From: Acidisarcina sp.
Lineage (GTDB): Bacteria; Acidobacteriota; Terriglobia; Terriglobales; Acidobacteriaceae
Length of the DNA stretch: 64,000 nucleotides
Direction: 5' to 3'
NCBI GenBank assembly: GCA_035539175.1
Contig: DATLIY010000013.1
Span: forward strand, 62,001-126,000
The position numbers were made by a program, and so were the translations under genes. This document shows, in pieces, positions 1-9,889 of the stretch. The notes beneath the pieces are model-generated. The model made no database searches and was not told where the DNA came from. It saw only the letters and a program-made list of their open reading frames with translations. The first letter of the stretch is position 1, and each line of letters begins with the position of its first letter.

Positions 1-1173
1 CTGCGCCAGGTCGTCCCGCTTCTCTTCCCAGCTATGCGTCACCACTTTGTACTTGGGCGTGTCGAGCATCTCTGCCAGGTCGTGAGGAGTGTAGTGGTCG
101 AAGTCCATCCAGGTCTTGGTGTCGGTGCCCCAGGTGTGCTCCGTCGCGAGCAGCAGACTGCGCAGGATGCGGATGTCGGTTGCATCGCCGGTGCGGAATC
201 TTCCGGCGGCAATCTGTTCCTTTCGCAGGCGGGTGAGTTCAAGGTACTGGGCCATCTTTACCGGATCGCTGGGTACGCCATAAATCCATGTATCGCCGAT
301 CTCCTGGGTGACTACCGGCAGCGTATCCCGATAAGGCTGGACGGCGTTGGCCACGTCTGTCAGGCTTGCGGCAGTGATCTTCGCGTTGGGAAACTGCTCG
401 CGGAGCCGCGCGTAGATCTGCCGAATCTCCTCGATGGTGTGCGGGCCGGAGTTATCTCCCCGGACCTCAACGTCAATGGCCAGATCCGTGCCCGGCACCT
501 GCACCACTCCTCCATAACCGTGCCGGTGATACAGCATGACGAGGGAAGCGCCGCTTTTGTCTTTCCACAGAAAGAGCGGCGGAACCTCGGGACCAGTGCT
601 GGCGTGATTCACGCCAATATCCAACAGCTTGACGCCGTGCTCGGCCAGTGGCGCGATGATGCCGCGTGAGTGGCCGGGGACATCCGTCATCTTCGCTCCG
701 GTAGTGGTATGTCCGAAGCGTCGATCCAGCGTTTGCGATAGCCCCAGGGAGCCCGCGATGAGGGAGCGATCCATGATCTCGGTCTGCCAGGTGAAGGGGA
801 GCGCGTGCCATGCGATGTCGCCGGAGGCAACAGCCTTCTCCATCAGCCGGCGCTGTTCGGGCTGGGCCTGTTCAAGGTATTCATAGAGCAGCCACGATCC
901 CGTCGTCCATACATAACGGTCTTCTCCGGAGGCGCGCATCTCCTCGGTCACCTTGAGCGCTTGCGGGTAGTAGACATCGAAATATTTGCGGATGACGTTG
1001 GCCTGGGTGTCGATGAATCCCAGATCGAGGTGGCATTTGAAGATGACCAGCACGCGCTTGGTTGCGGCGGGATCGGAGGGTGTCAAAGCACCCAACGCAT
1101 CCATGCCGTGTGCGCCGTAGGTGGTAATCGCGCCCGTTGCGAGCCCACCTTTAAGAAAATCTCTGCGCTTCAT
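1..1173 (-). CDS. Tat-exported DUF5054 / GH38-like glycosidase, C-terminus cut by window edge
   Basis: The reading frame starts at 1173 and stays open to the left window edge, so 391 residues are seen and the C-terminus is missing. The N-terminus MKRRDFLKGG is a twin-arginine export signal, which predicts a folded enzyme sent to the periplasm. A His-Leu-Asp-Leu-Gly motif near residues 48-52 and a second Asp in DVPGHSRG near 164-171 resemble the metal-binding HxD and Asp positions of the alpha-mannosidase (GH38) fold. I recognise the family as DUF5054, seen in Acidobacteria and Bacteroidetes. A polysaccharide-degrading role is inferred; the substrate is unknown. A purine-rich GGAAGAAAG ribosome-binding region precedes the ATG. 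It is divergent from the kinase gene, with about 250 bases between them. Confidence 0.75.
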   Translation of the reverse strand, partial: MKRRDFLKGGLATGAITTYGAHGMDALGALTPSDPAATKRVLVIFKCHLDLGFIDTQANVIRKYFDVYYPQALKVTEEMRASGEDRYVWTTGSWLLYEYLEQAQPEQRRLMEKAVASGDIAWHALPFTWQTEIMDRSLIAGSLGLSQTLDRRFGHTTTGAKMTDVPGHSRGIIAPLAEHGVKLLDIGVNHASTGPEVPPLFLWKDKSGASLVMLYHRHGYGGVVQVPGTDLAIDVEVRGDNSGPHTIEEIRQIYARLREQFPNAKITAASLTDVANAVQPYRDTLPVVTQEIGDTWIYGVPSDPVKMAQYLELTRLRKEQIAAGRFRTGDATDIRILRSLLLATEHTWGTDTKTWMDFDHYTPHDLAEMLDTPKYKVVTHSWEEKRDDLAQ

Positions 1174-1424
1174 TCTTTCTTCCCTCAACTGTTCCCGACA
1201 TCGCATCTGCATTTGCCAGCATCGGAAACTGGATTTTTCGCTGTGCTGGAAATGTATCTCGACGCAAGCCGCGATGCAAAAAGGAACCGGGTGCCTCATG
1301 GGAGGCCAGAGAGGTTGCCTGGATCGATTTTTTTAGGGTGGCGAAGCCATGAAACAATGCGCAGCCCGGCGGGTTTCTTCGTCCTGCAACGATTCGCACA
1401 AGCGGACCCGTTAGACTTACATGT

Positions 1425-3881
1425 ATGAAGCGTCGGGTAATCGAGCATTATGAACTGATTCGTCGTCTTGGCGCAGGCGGTAGCGGCATCGTCTACCTGG
1501 CAACCGATCTGCTGCTAATGCGGCCAGTCGTGCTGAAGATTCTGAAGCGCGGCGCCCTGACCCTGGAGCAGATGCGAACCACGGTTCTGCGTGAGGCGAG
1601 GCTGGCTTCGGCGATTGAGCATCCGAATGTCTGCGCAATCTACGAGGTCGGAGAGTCCAGCGAAGAAGCCTATATCGTCATGCAGTATGTGCCGGGGCAA
1701 TCGCTTGACAAGCTCATCGCACAGGGACCGGGAAGCCTGCAACTGGTGCTTTCCGTGGGCATCCAGATTGCCGACGGTCTCAGCGCGGCACACGCGCTTG
1801 GCATCTTCCATCGGGATCTGAAGCCTGCCAACGTCATGCTGACCGACGGCGGACTGGTGAAGATCCTCGACTTTGGTCTTGCCCGCCGTATCAATCCTGA
1901 CGAAGGCGAGTTCGACCCGGCAAAGTCGCGCCGCAAGACAGGGCCCGTCGCAGCGACCTACACGGCACGCGGCGGAACCATTGCCTATATGGCTCCGGAG
2001 CAATTTGTTACCGGGCAAAGCAGCGTGCAGAGCGACATCTTCGCGCTCGGCGTGATGCTCTATGAGCTGATCAGCGGACGGCATCCCTTTGCGCGTGCCG
2101 ATCGGGAGGAGCTTCAGAGCATACGCGCCATCCAGTTTGCGGATCCGCCGCCGCTGGACGAGAATGTGCCGCAGGAATTGAGCAGCGTTATCTTTCGCTG
2201 CCTGGAGAAGAATCCCGCGGAGCGCTACTCCTCCGCAGCCGACCTGCGCGAGGCGCTCAAGACGATCATGAAGGCACTGCAGATCGAGACCGGGGTTATC
2301 CCTGGAGATGCAGGCGCCAACCTGCCAGTCTCACCGGCAGAGACAGAGAAGCGTGCAACGGGATTCCTCTCCATGCTGGCGGAGCGATTCCGTGAGTCGG
2401 CAGACACCAGTTCGAAGCAGAACACGATCCTGGTGCTGCCGTTTGCGAACTTCGGCCCGGGAGAGGTAGCGCCGCTCTATGGTTTTGCGCTGGCAGATTC
2501 GATTGCTGCGCGGCTGGCGCGTATTCCGTCGCTCGTGGTCCGGCCATCCAGCGCGTTGATGCCGCTCCCGCTGCAAAAGCTGGATCCGCTTGCGATTGGA
2601 CAGAAGCTGCTGGTGCAGTATGTGCTCACAGGCAACTTCCTGCGGTCGGAGAAAGGCTTTGATCTGAACTGGCAATTGCTGGATGTGCCCAAGCAGAGCG
2701 TACATGCTGGAGGAACGATCAGCGTGCCCTCGTTCGACCTGGTCGCCGTGCAGACGGAGATTTCCAACGAGGTCTTCGCGACGCTGCAGGGCCTCGGGTC
2801 CCTGGAGCCGCAGTCCGATAGGGATCGTCAGGTACGCATTGCACCGCTGGCGGAGAATCTTTCCGAGGAGTACCTGCAGGCGCGCGCCATGCTCTCCTCG
2901 TTCATGTCCCGCAGCGGCTCGCGCAGCGATCTGGACAAAGCTCGGGAGCTATTCGAGAACGTCGTGGCACAGGACGCGAATTTTGCCCCGGCGTGGAGCG
3001 GCCTGGGCATCACGAATCTGCAGTATGTTCGTCATGGCATCGGCGGACAGATGCACGTAATGACGGCACGCCGCGCTTTCGACAAGGCTCTCGAACTGGA
3101 TCCGGGATCGGTGGAGTCGAATCTCTATCGTGTCTACATGCTGCTCTCCCGCGGCGAGAAGGAGAGCGCCCGTCATGGCATTGAGCACCTGTTGCAGTCA
3201 GCGGCAAATGACTGGAATGTCCACCTGGTTGCAGGGATCACGCTGCGCCTGGATGGCATGTATGAAGAGGCGCTTCAGCAGTACAACCGCTCGCTGAAGC
3301 TGAATCCCTCGAATGCCCCGGTGATCTATAACCATCGGGCCCGCGTCTACCACTACCAGAACCAGTTGGAGCTCGCCGACGAGGAGTTGCAGAAGGGACT
3401 TGCCCTGGAGCCGCGTCATCCGCTGCTGCGTACCTCGCTGGGTTACCAGCAGATGCGAATGGGCAATACCCGCGAGGCGATCAAGATCCTGGAAGAGGTA
3501 ATCGATGAAGACGACAGCATGCGGATCGCTGTGCCCACGCTGGCGATCTGCTATGTGCAGATCGGCGATCGCGAGCGCGCCGCGATGTTCATCGACGAGG
3601 CATCTCTCTCCGCCGCAGAGGCGGACAGCGAGATGGCGTACCGGCTGGCAACTTACTTTGCCGTGGAGGGAGATGAGAGCGAAGCGTTGCACTGGCTGCG
3701 GCGCGCGATCTATCTGGGCAATGAGAACTACCCCTGGTTCTCAAGGAATCCGGCATGGAACAGCCTGCATGGGCACTCCGATTTCGAGCGCATCCTGGAG
3801 GATCTGAAGAAGTCCTTCCGCCGCAACCAGAAGAACTGGAAGCGCCTGTTGAGCAACGTGCCCGATGGAGCAGAGGGGTAA
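1425..3881 (+). CDS. Serine/threonine protein kinase with FlgO/TolB-N-like domain and TPR repeats
   Basis: The 818-residue protein has a Hanks-type kinase domain at about residues 9-260. It contains the glycine loop LGAGGSG (15-21), the ATP-binding lysine at 38, HRDLKPAN (129-136), DFG (149-151) and an APE-equivalent APEQ near 190, so all catalytic residues are present. Residues about 330-440 resemble the compact domain found after CadC- or kinase-type modules (FlgO/TolB N-terminal-like), with phrases such as VLPFANFGPG and VLTGNFL. From about 480 to 800 there are tandem TPR-like helices, suggesting a protein-binding scaffold. I see no convincing transmembrane helix, so the protein is probably cytoplasmic. 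The architecture is typical of expanded acidobacterial kinase families. Substrates cannot be predicted. Confidence 0.88.
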   Translation: MKRRVIEHYELIRRLGAGGSGIVYLATDLLLMRPVVLKILKRGALTLEQMRTTVLREARLASAIEHPNVCAIYEVGESSEEAYIVMQYVPGQSLDKLIAQGPGSLQLVLSVGIQIADGLSAAHALGIFHRDLKPANVMLTDGGLVKILDFGLARRINPDEGEFDPAKSRRKTGPVAATYTARGGTIAYMAPEQFVTGQSSVQSDIFALGVMLYELISGRHPFARADREELQSIRAIQFADPPPLDENVPQELSSVIFRCLEKNPAERYSSAADLREALKTIMKALQIETGVIPGDAGANLPVSPAETEKRATGFLSMLAERFRESADTSSKQNTILVLPFANFGPGEVAPLYGFALADSIAARLARIPSLVVRPSSALMPLPLQKLDPLAIGQKLLVQYVLTGNFLRSEKGFDLNWQLLDVPKQSVHAGGTISVPSFDLVAVQTEISNEVFATLQGLGSLEPQSDRDRQVRIAPLAENLSEEYLQARAMLSSFMSRSGSRSDLDKARELFENVVAQDANFAPAWSGLGITNLQYVRHGIGGQMHVMTARRAFDKALELDPGSVESNLYRVYMLLSRGEKESARHGIEHLLQSAANDWNVHLVAGITLRLDGMYEEALQQYNRSLKLNPSNAPVIYNHRARVYHYQNQLELADEELQKGLALEPRHPLLRTSLGYQQMRMGNTREAIKILEEVIDEDDSMRIAVPTLAICYVQIGDRERAAMFIDEASLSAAEADSEMAYRLATYFAVEGDESEALHWLRRAIYLGNENYPWFSRNPAWNSLHGHSDFERILEDLKKSFRRNQKNWKRLLSNVPDGAEG

Positions 3882-3923
3882 GCAGAATCGGGCTGACGGA
3901 TGACGCAGCGGACAGACGTCAGC

Positions 3924-4394
3924 CTATTTCCTCTGCATTCGGCGCTTGATCTCTTCAGCGGAAACGTCTTCGATGTGCGTCGCCAGATACCAGTTGTGGC
4001 CGAAAGGATCGACGACACAGCTCATGCGGTCTCCGTAGGGCTGATCGGTTGGCTTGCGTACTTCCTTGGCTCCCGCCGCCACCGCCTGCGCATGCAGCGC
4101 GTCTACATCTTCCACGTAGAGCAGCAGGCCGACGGTGGTGCCCCCATAGTGCCGGGGTCCATAGGCGCCGATCTCCTGATGTTCGTCGGACAGCATCAGG
4201 CGGGAGTCGCCGATCTGGATTTCGGCATGAGCGACGCGGCCTTTGTCATCGTGCATGCGGAAGACCTCCTTCGCATGGAAGGCTTTCCCGTAGAACTGAA
4301 TGGCCTGGTCGGCGCCGTCGATGTACAGGTAAGGAGTGAAGGTGTGGTATCCCGAGGGAATCGCGCTGACTTTGCCGGCAGAGTCTGGGCTCAT
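3924..4394 (-). CDS. VOC-superfamily (PhnB/glyoxalase-like) protein
   Basis: The 156-residue protein belongs to the vicinal-oxygen-chelate fold. FTPYLYIDGADQAIQFY begins the first beta-alpha-beta-beta-beta module, and the second module ends with DPFGHNWYLATH, typical of PhnB-like members. I start it at the ATG at 4394, which follows a GAGGAG ribosome-binding site, rather than at the upstream ATG at 4484. That longer frame would run through the terminator at 4451-4482. PhnB-type VOC proteins are mostly of unknown function, and metal-dependent isomerase, lyase or dioxygenase activity is possible. It lies convergent with the kinase gene and shows no operon partner. Confidence 0.82.
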   Translation of the reverse strand: MSPDSAGKVSAIPSGYHTFTPYLYIDGADQAIQFYGKAFHAKEVFRMHDDKGRVAHAEIQIGDSRLMLSDEHQEIGAYGPRHYGGTTVGLLLYVEDVDALHAQAVAAGAKEVRKPTDQPYGDRMSCVVDPFGHNWYLATHIEDVSAEEIKRRMQRK

Positions 4395-4450
4395 GGCTTC
4401 TCCTCGCTCGCCCTGAATTGGATGCAGGGGAAGGGGAGAGCGTGTTGCCA

Positions 4451-4482
4451 CAAAAAAATAAGGGAGCGCTCTTCGCGCTCCC
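4451..4482 (-). terminator. Rho-independent terminator after the 4507-5454 gene
   Basis: On the minus strand, GGGAGCG pairs perfectly with CGCTCCC around a 7-base loop. The stem is followed within two bases by an uninterrupted run of seven T. It lies 25 bases after the stop codon of the secreted-protein gene at 4507. Confidence 0.85.
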
Positions 4483-4506
4483 ATCCCCAGCCGGGATCGA
4501 ATATTT

Positions 4507-5454
4507 TCAGTTCTGCACTGCTGTAAACGTCATCGGCTCGGTAAGTCCAAAAATGAGCACCGAATCCTTGGGAAGCTGTGCCTGGTGATTCTGCATCAGC
4601 ATGTGAACCGTGATGATGCCTGCACCGATCGCGCCGCCTACCAGTGCTCCTGTGCCCCCGGCAAACTCTGCGCCAACCACAGCTCCGGCACCTGTTCCCA
4701 GGCCATACTCGACGGCATCTTTCTTCAGTTGCGACTTGGTAGTAATGGTGCCTTCGCTGCCCGCTTTCAATCCTCTGCTCTCCGTTTGCAGCACCTCTGC
4801 GTGCAGCATGTAACGGGAGCCATCGGGCATCATAACCACGTCGGGACGCAGGCGGATCGTTGGCTTGTTGCGCAGAGTTTTTCCGGCATGCACGGAGACG
4901 ACGCGGCCACGGACTTCCGATCCCATGGGAATGATGACCTTGCCGGCCTGGGATACGGGAGCCATGACGATCGCGGTGAAGGGATCGCCGACATGCGTCG
5001 TTGAGGTGGAGAGAGCCTGCTGCAGTCGAACGCGGAGCAATGTCCCGCTTTCCAGTTCGCCGGGACGTTCAGGCGCCACGTGAACAATGTCTGCATCCGG
5101 ATTGGTGGAGCGCTCATAGATGCTCGGCTCAAGTGTGGCGGCAGGCGTTGCGGAAGCCACTCTATCTCGCGGAACGTCATTCACGATATCGGCATCGGGA
5201 TTGACCGCCGGCTTTGCAGGCTGCACCGAGGCGGCAGGCGCAGGCGTAGGTACAGCAGCTGCAGCTACCGGTGCAGGTGCACGCCGGGTCTGCAACACCG
5301 GCGTATCCGGAGAAGCCACAATCGTGTCATTGGCAGGTGGCTGGGAGGTGCCCTCGTAGGGGCTAGGCTTGGCATGGTTCTGTGCGCCAGCCGCCTGCGC
5401 CAGCAGCGCCACAGCGATCGTGGTGAAAAGAATCGGATTCGAATATCTCTTCAT
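4507..5454 (-). CDS. Secreted protein with beta-rich domain and C-terminal glycine zipper
   Basis: The 315-residue product has a signal peptide at residues 1-24 (hydrophobic core FTTIAVALLAQ, ending AGA-Q). A low-complexity Pro/Ala/Val linker follows to about 120. A folded region begins near ELESGTLLRVRLQQAL and contains IIPMGSEVRGRVVSV, reminiscent of the TrbI/VirB10-like barrel found in many exported acidobacterial proteins. The end holds a glycine-zipper segment, GLGTGAGAVVGAEFAGG, that could insert in or stabilise a membrane. No enzymatic motif is visible. It is a single gene with its own terminator. Function is unknown; a cell-envelope structural role is an inference. Confidence 0.7.
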   Translation of the reverse strand: MKRYSNPILFTTIAVALLAQAAGAQNHAKPSPYEGTSQPPANDTIVASPDTPVLQTRRAPAPVAAAAVPTPAPAASVQPAKPAVNPDADIVNDVPRDRVASATPAATLEPSIYERSTNPDADIVHVAPERPGELESGTLLRVRLQQALSTSTTHVGDPFTAIVMAPVSQAGKVIIPMGSEVRGRVVSVHAGKTLRNKPTIRLRPDVVMMPDGSRYMLHAEVLQTESRGLKAGSEGTITTKSQLKKDAVEYGLGTGAGAVVGAEFAGGTGALVGGAIGAGIITVHMLMQNHQAQLPKDSVLIFGLTEPMTFTAVQN

Positions 5455-7200
<1,746 letters not shown>

Positions 7201-7216
7201 TATCTGCACAAAACAG

Positions 7217-7264
7217 GCAAAGCGGCGCGGAGAGCCCTCTCTCCACGCCGCTTTGCTGTTTTTG
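7217..7264 (+). terminator. Rho-independent terminator after enolase
   Basis: GCAAAGCGGCG pairs perfectly with CGCCGCTTTGC, and the stem continues inward through GGAGAG/CTCTCC. A TGTTTTT tract follows. It begins 17 bases after the enolase stop. Confidence 0.88.
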
Positions 7265-7407
7265 GAACAGGAGAAGAGTGCGTCCAGCCAGGAGACCGGC
7301 CTTTTCAGCGGTCCATCTTTATTAGCGGGCCTCGCGGTCGATTCCACGTCCCGCTGGCCAGGTGCGCAGGAAAGGCCGCCCGCCGACATACACTACCCTA
7401 GAGTAGA

Positions 7408-7455
7408 TCGAAAGAGTGGTCGAAAGAGTCTCGCAAAAGAGTCGTTCGAAAGAGT
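7408..7455 (+). repeat. Direct repeats TCGAAAGAGT ahead of the DUF2059 gene
   Basis: The decamer TCGAAAGAGT occurs three times, at 7408, 7420 and 7446. A degenerate copy, TCGCAAAAGAGT, sits at 7431-7442, so the units recur about every 12-14 bases. The array ends 24 bases before the ATG at 7480. It could be a regulator-binding array, a leader feature or a product of slippage. Confidence 0.6.
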
Positions 7456-7479
7456 TGTTCAAGGCCGGAGGGAGTTCCC

Positions 7480-8067
7480 ATGAAGAGATTTTGTATCGTG
7501 GCATCTTGCGTCATCCTTTTCGCCACTGCAATGCATGCGCAGCAACCGTCGGCTGCGGCCAGCCAGTCTGCGGAGGCCACTTCGCCGGCTCATCCCATCA
7601 CGCTGGAACAGACGCGGGAGATCTTCAACCTTGTGGGAACGCAGACCATGCTTCGCAGTCTGGCTCATGAGGCGTTGGTGATGCAGCGTGCCAGCGCTCC
7701 GCCGTGGATTCCGGAATCCATTTGGAAAGAGCTGGAAGAGAACCTGGTGAAGATTGATTTTCCAGCCCTGCTCTATCCCACATACGCCAGGCATCTTTCC
7801 CAGGAGGACGCCACCAAGGCCATCGCATTCTATCGGACACCGGAAGGGCAGCATTTTCTTGAGGCCACGCCCGTCGTGATGACGGAGGCCGCCAGGATCG
7901 GCCAGCAGCAGGGCGCACGCGTCGCTCAGGAGGTCTTTGCCAGTCATCAGCAGGAACTGTTGGATGCAAAGGCAGCCTATGACACGCAGCGGAAGAAGGA
8001 CCTGGAGGAGATGACTCACCCGGCCCCGCCGGCGACGAACGCGAAGCCGTCCGCCCAACCGCATTAG
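7480..8067 (+). CDS. Secreted DUF2059-domain protein
   Basis: The 195-residue protein starts with a signal peptide (MKRFCIVASCVILFATAMHA-Q). Residues about 40-155 form a helical domain containing LSQEDATKAIAFYRTPEGQ, characteristic of DUF2059, in which a conserved Phe-Tyr-x-[TS]-PEG-x-x-F segment is diagnostic. The tail is charged and proline-rich. A GGAGGGAG ribosome-binding site lies just before the ATG. The biochemical function of DUF2059 is unknown; the protein is probably periplasmic. It sits between the enolase terminator and gpmI, with short direct repeats both before and after it. Confidence 0.78.
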   Translation: MKRFCIVASCVILFATAMHAQQPSAAASQSAEATSPAHPITLEQTREIFNLVGTQTMLRSLAHEALVMQRASAPPWIPESIWKELEENLVKIDFPALLYPTYARHLSQEDATKAIAFYRTPEGQHFLEATPVVMTEAARIGQQQGARVAQEVFASHQQELLDAKAAYDTQRKKDLEEMTHPAPPATNAKPSAQPH

Positions 8068-8071
8068 CACT

Positions 8072-8105
8072 GCACTGGTCATGATGCATGGCACTGGTCG
8101 TGATG
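8072..8105. repeat. Imperfect 15-bp direct repeat between DUF2059 gene and gpmI
   Basis: GCACTGGTCATGATG at 8072-8086 is repeated with one mismatch as GCACTGGTCGTGATG at 8091-8105, with four bases between. It starts five bases after the upstream stop codon. Function is unknown. Confidence 0.5.
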
Positions 8106-8217
8106 GGTGCCACAGGATACCTCCCCTGCGCGGTAGTAAGCTAAAGAGAGACCTTGCAAGCTCAAAAAACAGGCACCTGCCGCCCAAAACTTTGCAGTCG
8201 ATTGAGGAAAATTACAC

Positions 8218-9831
8218 GTGTCGATTCGGAAAAGACCGCTCATTCTTACCATCCTTGACGGATGGGGCTACAGTCCAGCAACCAAAGGGAATGCCATCGC
8301 GCAGGCGCGCAAGCCAACCTATGACAAGCTGCTCACCGATTTCCCGAATACGCTGATCCAGGCGTCCGACCACTTTGTGGGCCTGCCCGATGGGCAGATG
8401 GGGAATAGCGAAGTAGGCCACCTGAACATCGGGGCCGGCCGCATTGTGCAGATGGACATTACGCGGATCGATGCGCTGATTGCGTCGGAAGAGATCTTTA
8501 GCCATCCGGCGATCGTGGCGGCGATGAAGCGCGCCCGCGAAGGGCATCAGCTTCACCTGTTCGGACTGCTCTCCGACGGGGGCGTTCATTCGCAGCAGGA
8601 GCACTTGTATGCGCTTCTGAGAGTCGCCAAGAAGCTTGGTGTGGAGAAGGTTTTTGTGCACGCCTTCCTCGATGGCCGCGATACCTCGCCGACCAGCGGA
8701 GCAGGATACATTGCAGCCCTCGAGCAGAAGATGCGCGAGTATGGTGTGGGCAAGATCGCAAGCGTCTCGGGGCGCTACTACGCCATGGACCGCGACAAGC
8801 GCTGGGAGCGGGAGTTGAAGGCCTTCGACGCGATGGTAAAGGGCAAGGCCGAGGGCGGGGAATACACCGATCCTGCAGCGCACTTGAAAGAGCTGTACAA
8901 CAATGGAATTACCGACGAGTTTGTGGTTCCCTATGTCGTCGTGGACACCCACGGGCACCCCGTCGGAGTCATTCGCGATGAGGATGTCTGCATCAACTTC
9001 AATTTCCGCGCAGACCGGGCACGTCAGATTACCCGGGTGCTGGCTCGTAATAGCGGGCTGAATAAAAACGGGGGCCGCGATCTGCCCGGCGCGGAAGAAC
9101 TGGACGCGACGATTCCGCGGTCGATTACGCCGAAGGATCTCTACTACCTGTGCATGACGCAATACGACAAGTTGTATGAGCTCCCCGTCGTCATCCCGCC
9201 GGAGTCCATGGAGAACATCCTGGCGAATGTGCTGGCGCAGGCGAACCTGCGGAATCTGCGCGTCGCGGAGACGGAGAAGTTCGCTCACGTCACCTACTTC
9301 TTCAACGGCGGCATTGAGACTCCATTCCCGGGAGAAGAGCGTGCCCTGATTCCGTCGCTAAAGGTGGCCACTTATGACCTCGCACCGGAGATGAAGGCAG
9401 AGGCAATCGCCGATACCGTGATCAAGGCCATCAACGACACGGCATTTGATCTGGTTGTGGTGAACTTTGCAAATGCAGACATGGTGGGACACTCGGGCAA
9501 GATCGAACCGACGATCCGCGCCATCGAGACGATTGATAGCCAGCTCGGCCGGATCTATCGGGAGCTGAAGCAGAAGGGCGGCTCCATGATCATCACTGCT
9601 GATCACGGCAACTCCGAGCAGATGATCGATCCCGTAACCGGAGGTCCGCACACAGCTCACACCACCAATCCGGTGCCGTTGATCCTGATCAGCGAAGCGG
9701 CAAAGACCATCGGTCTGCGAACGGATGGCTCTCTGCGCGACATCTCTCCGACGCTGCTGGCCATGCTCGATCTGCATCTGCCCAAGCAGATGACGGGTGG
9801 CGATCTGAGGCAGATACTGACCAAGGCGTAA
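8218..9831 (+). CDS. gpmI: 2,3-bisphosphoglycerate-independent phosphoglycerate mutase
   Basis: This enzyme interconverts 3- and 2-phosphoglycerate through a phosphoserine intermediate and needs two Mn ions. At 537 residues it is near the family's usual 510-530. The nucleophilic serine lies in [11 protein letters not shown] (Ser64). The alkaline-phosphatase-fold metal sites appear as ILDGWG (residues 12-17), NADMVGHSG and [11 protein letters not shown]. Start is GTG at 8218, about eight bases after a TTGAGGAAAA ribosome-binding region; no earlier start fits. With enolase 1 kb upstream it gives two consecutive steps of lower glycolysis. Confidence 0.96.
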   Translation: MSIRKRPLILTILDGWGYSPATKGNAIAQARKPTYDKLLTDFPNTLIQASDHFVGLPDGQMGNSEVGHLNIGAGRIVQMDITRIDALIASEEIFSHPAIVAAMKRAREGHQLHLFGLLSDGGVHSQQEHLYALLRVAKKLGVEKVFVHAFLDGRDTSPTSGAGYIAALEQKMREYGVGKIASVSGRYYAMDRDKRWERELKAFDAMVKGKAEGGEYTDPAAHLKELYNNGITDEFVVPYVVVDTHGHPVGVIRDEDVCINFNFRADRARQITRVLARNSGLNKNGGRDLPGAEELDATIPRSITPKDLYYLCMTQYDKLYELPVVIPPESMENILANVLAQANLRNLRVAETEKFAHVTYFFNGGIETPFPGEERALIPSLKVATYDLAPEMKAEAIADTVIKAINDTAFDLVVVNFANADMVGHSGKIEPTIRAIETIDSQLGRIYRELKQKGGSMIITADHGNSEQMIDPVTGGPHTAHTTNPVPLILISEAAKTIGLRTDGSLRDISPTLLAMLDLHLPKQMTGGDLRQILTKA

Positions 9832-9845
9832 GGCACCAACGTCAA

Positions 9846-9882
9846 AGGCCCTCATCCTGGCTGGGATGAGGGCCTCTTCTAT
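9846..9882. terminator. Shared stem-loop terminator between convergent gpmI and Wzi gene
   Basis: AGGCCCTCATCC pairs perfectly with GGATGAGGGCCT around a 6-base loop. It is followed by a weak pyrimidine tract on the plus strand (CTTCTATT) and TTTG on the minus strand. It lies between the stops of two convergent genes, so it probably serves both. Confidence 0.7.
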
Positions 9883-9889
9883 TCGCGGA

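Noticed and set aside
34-669. Plus-strand open frame over the first gene
   Set aside because: It is a shadow of the Tat/DUF5054 gene on the opposite strand, with no family features or ribosome-binding site.
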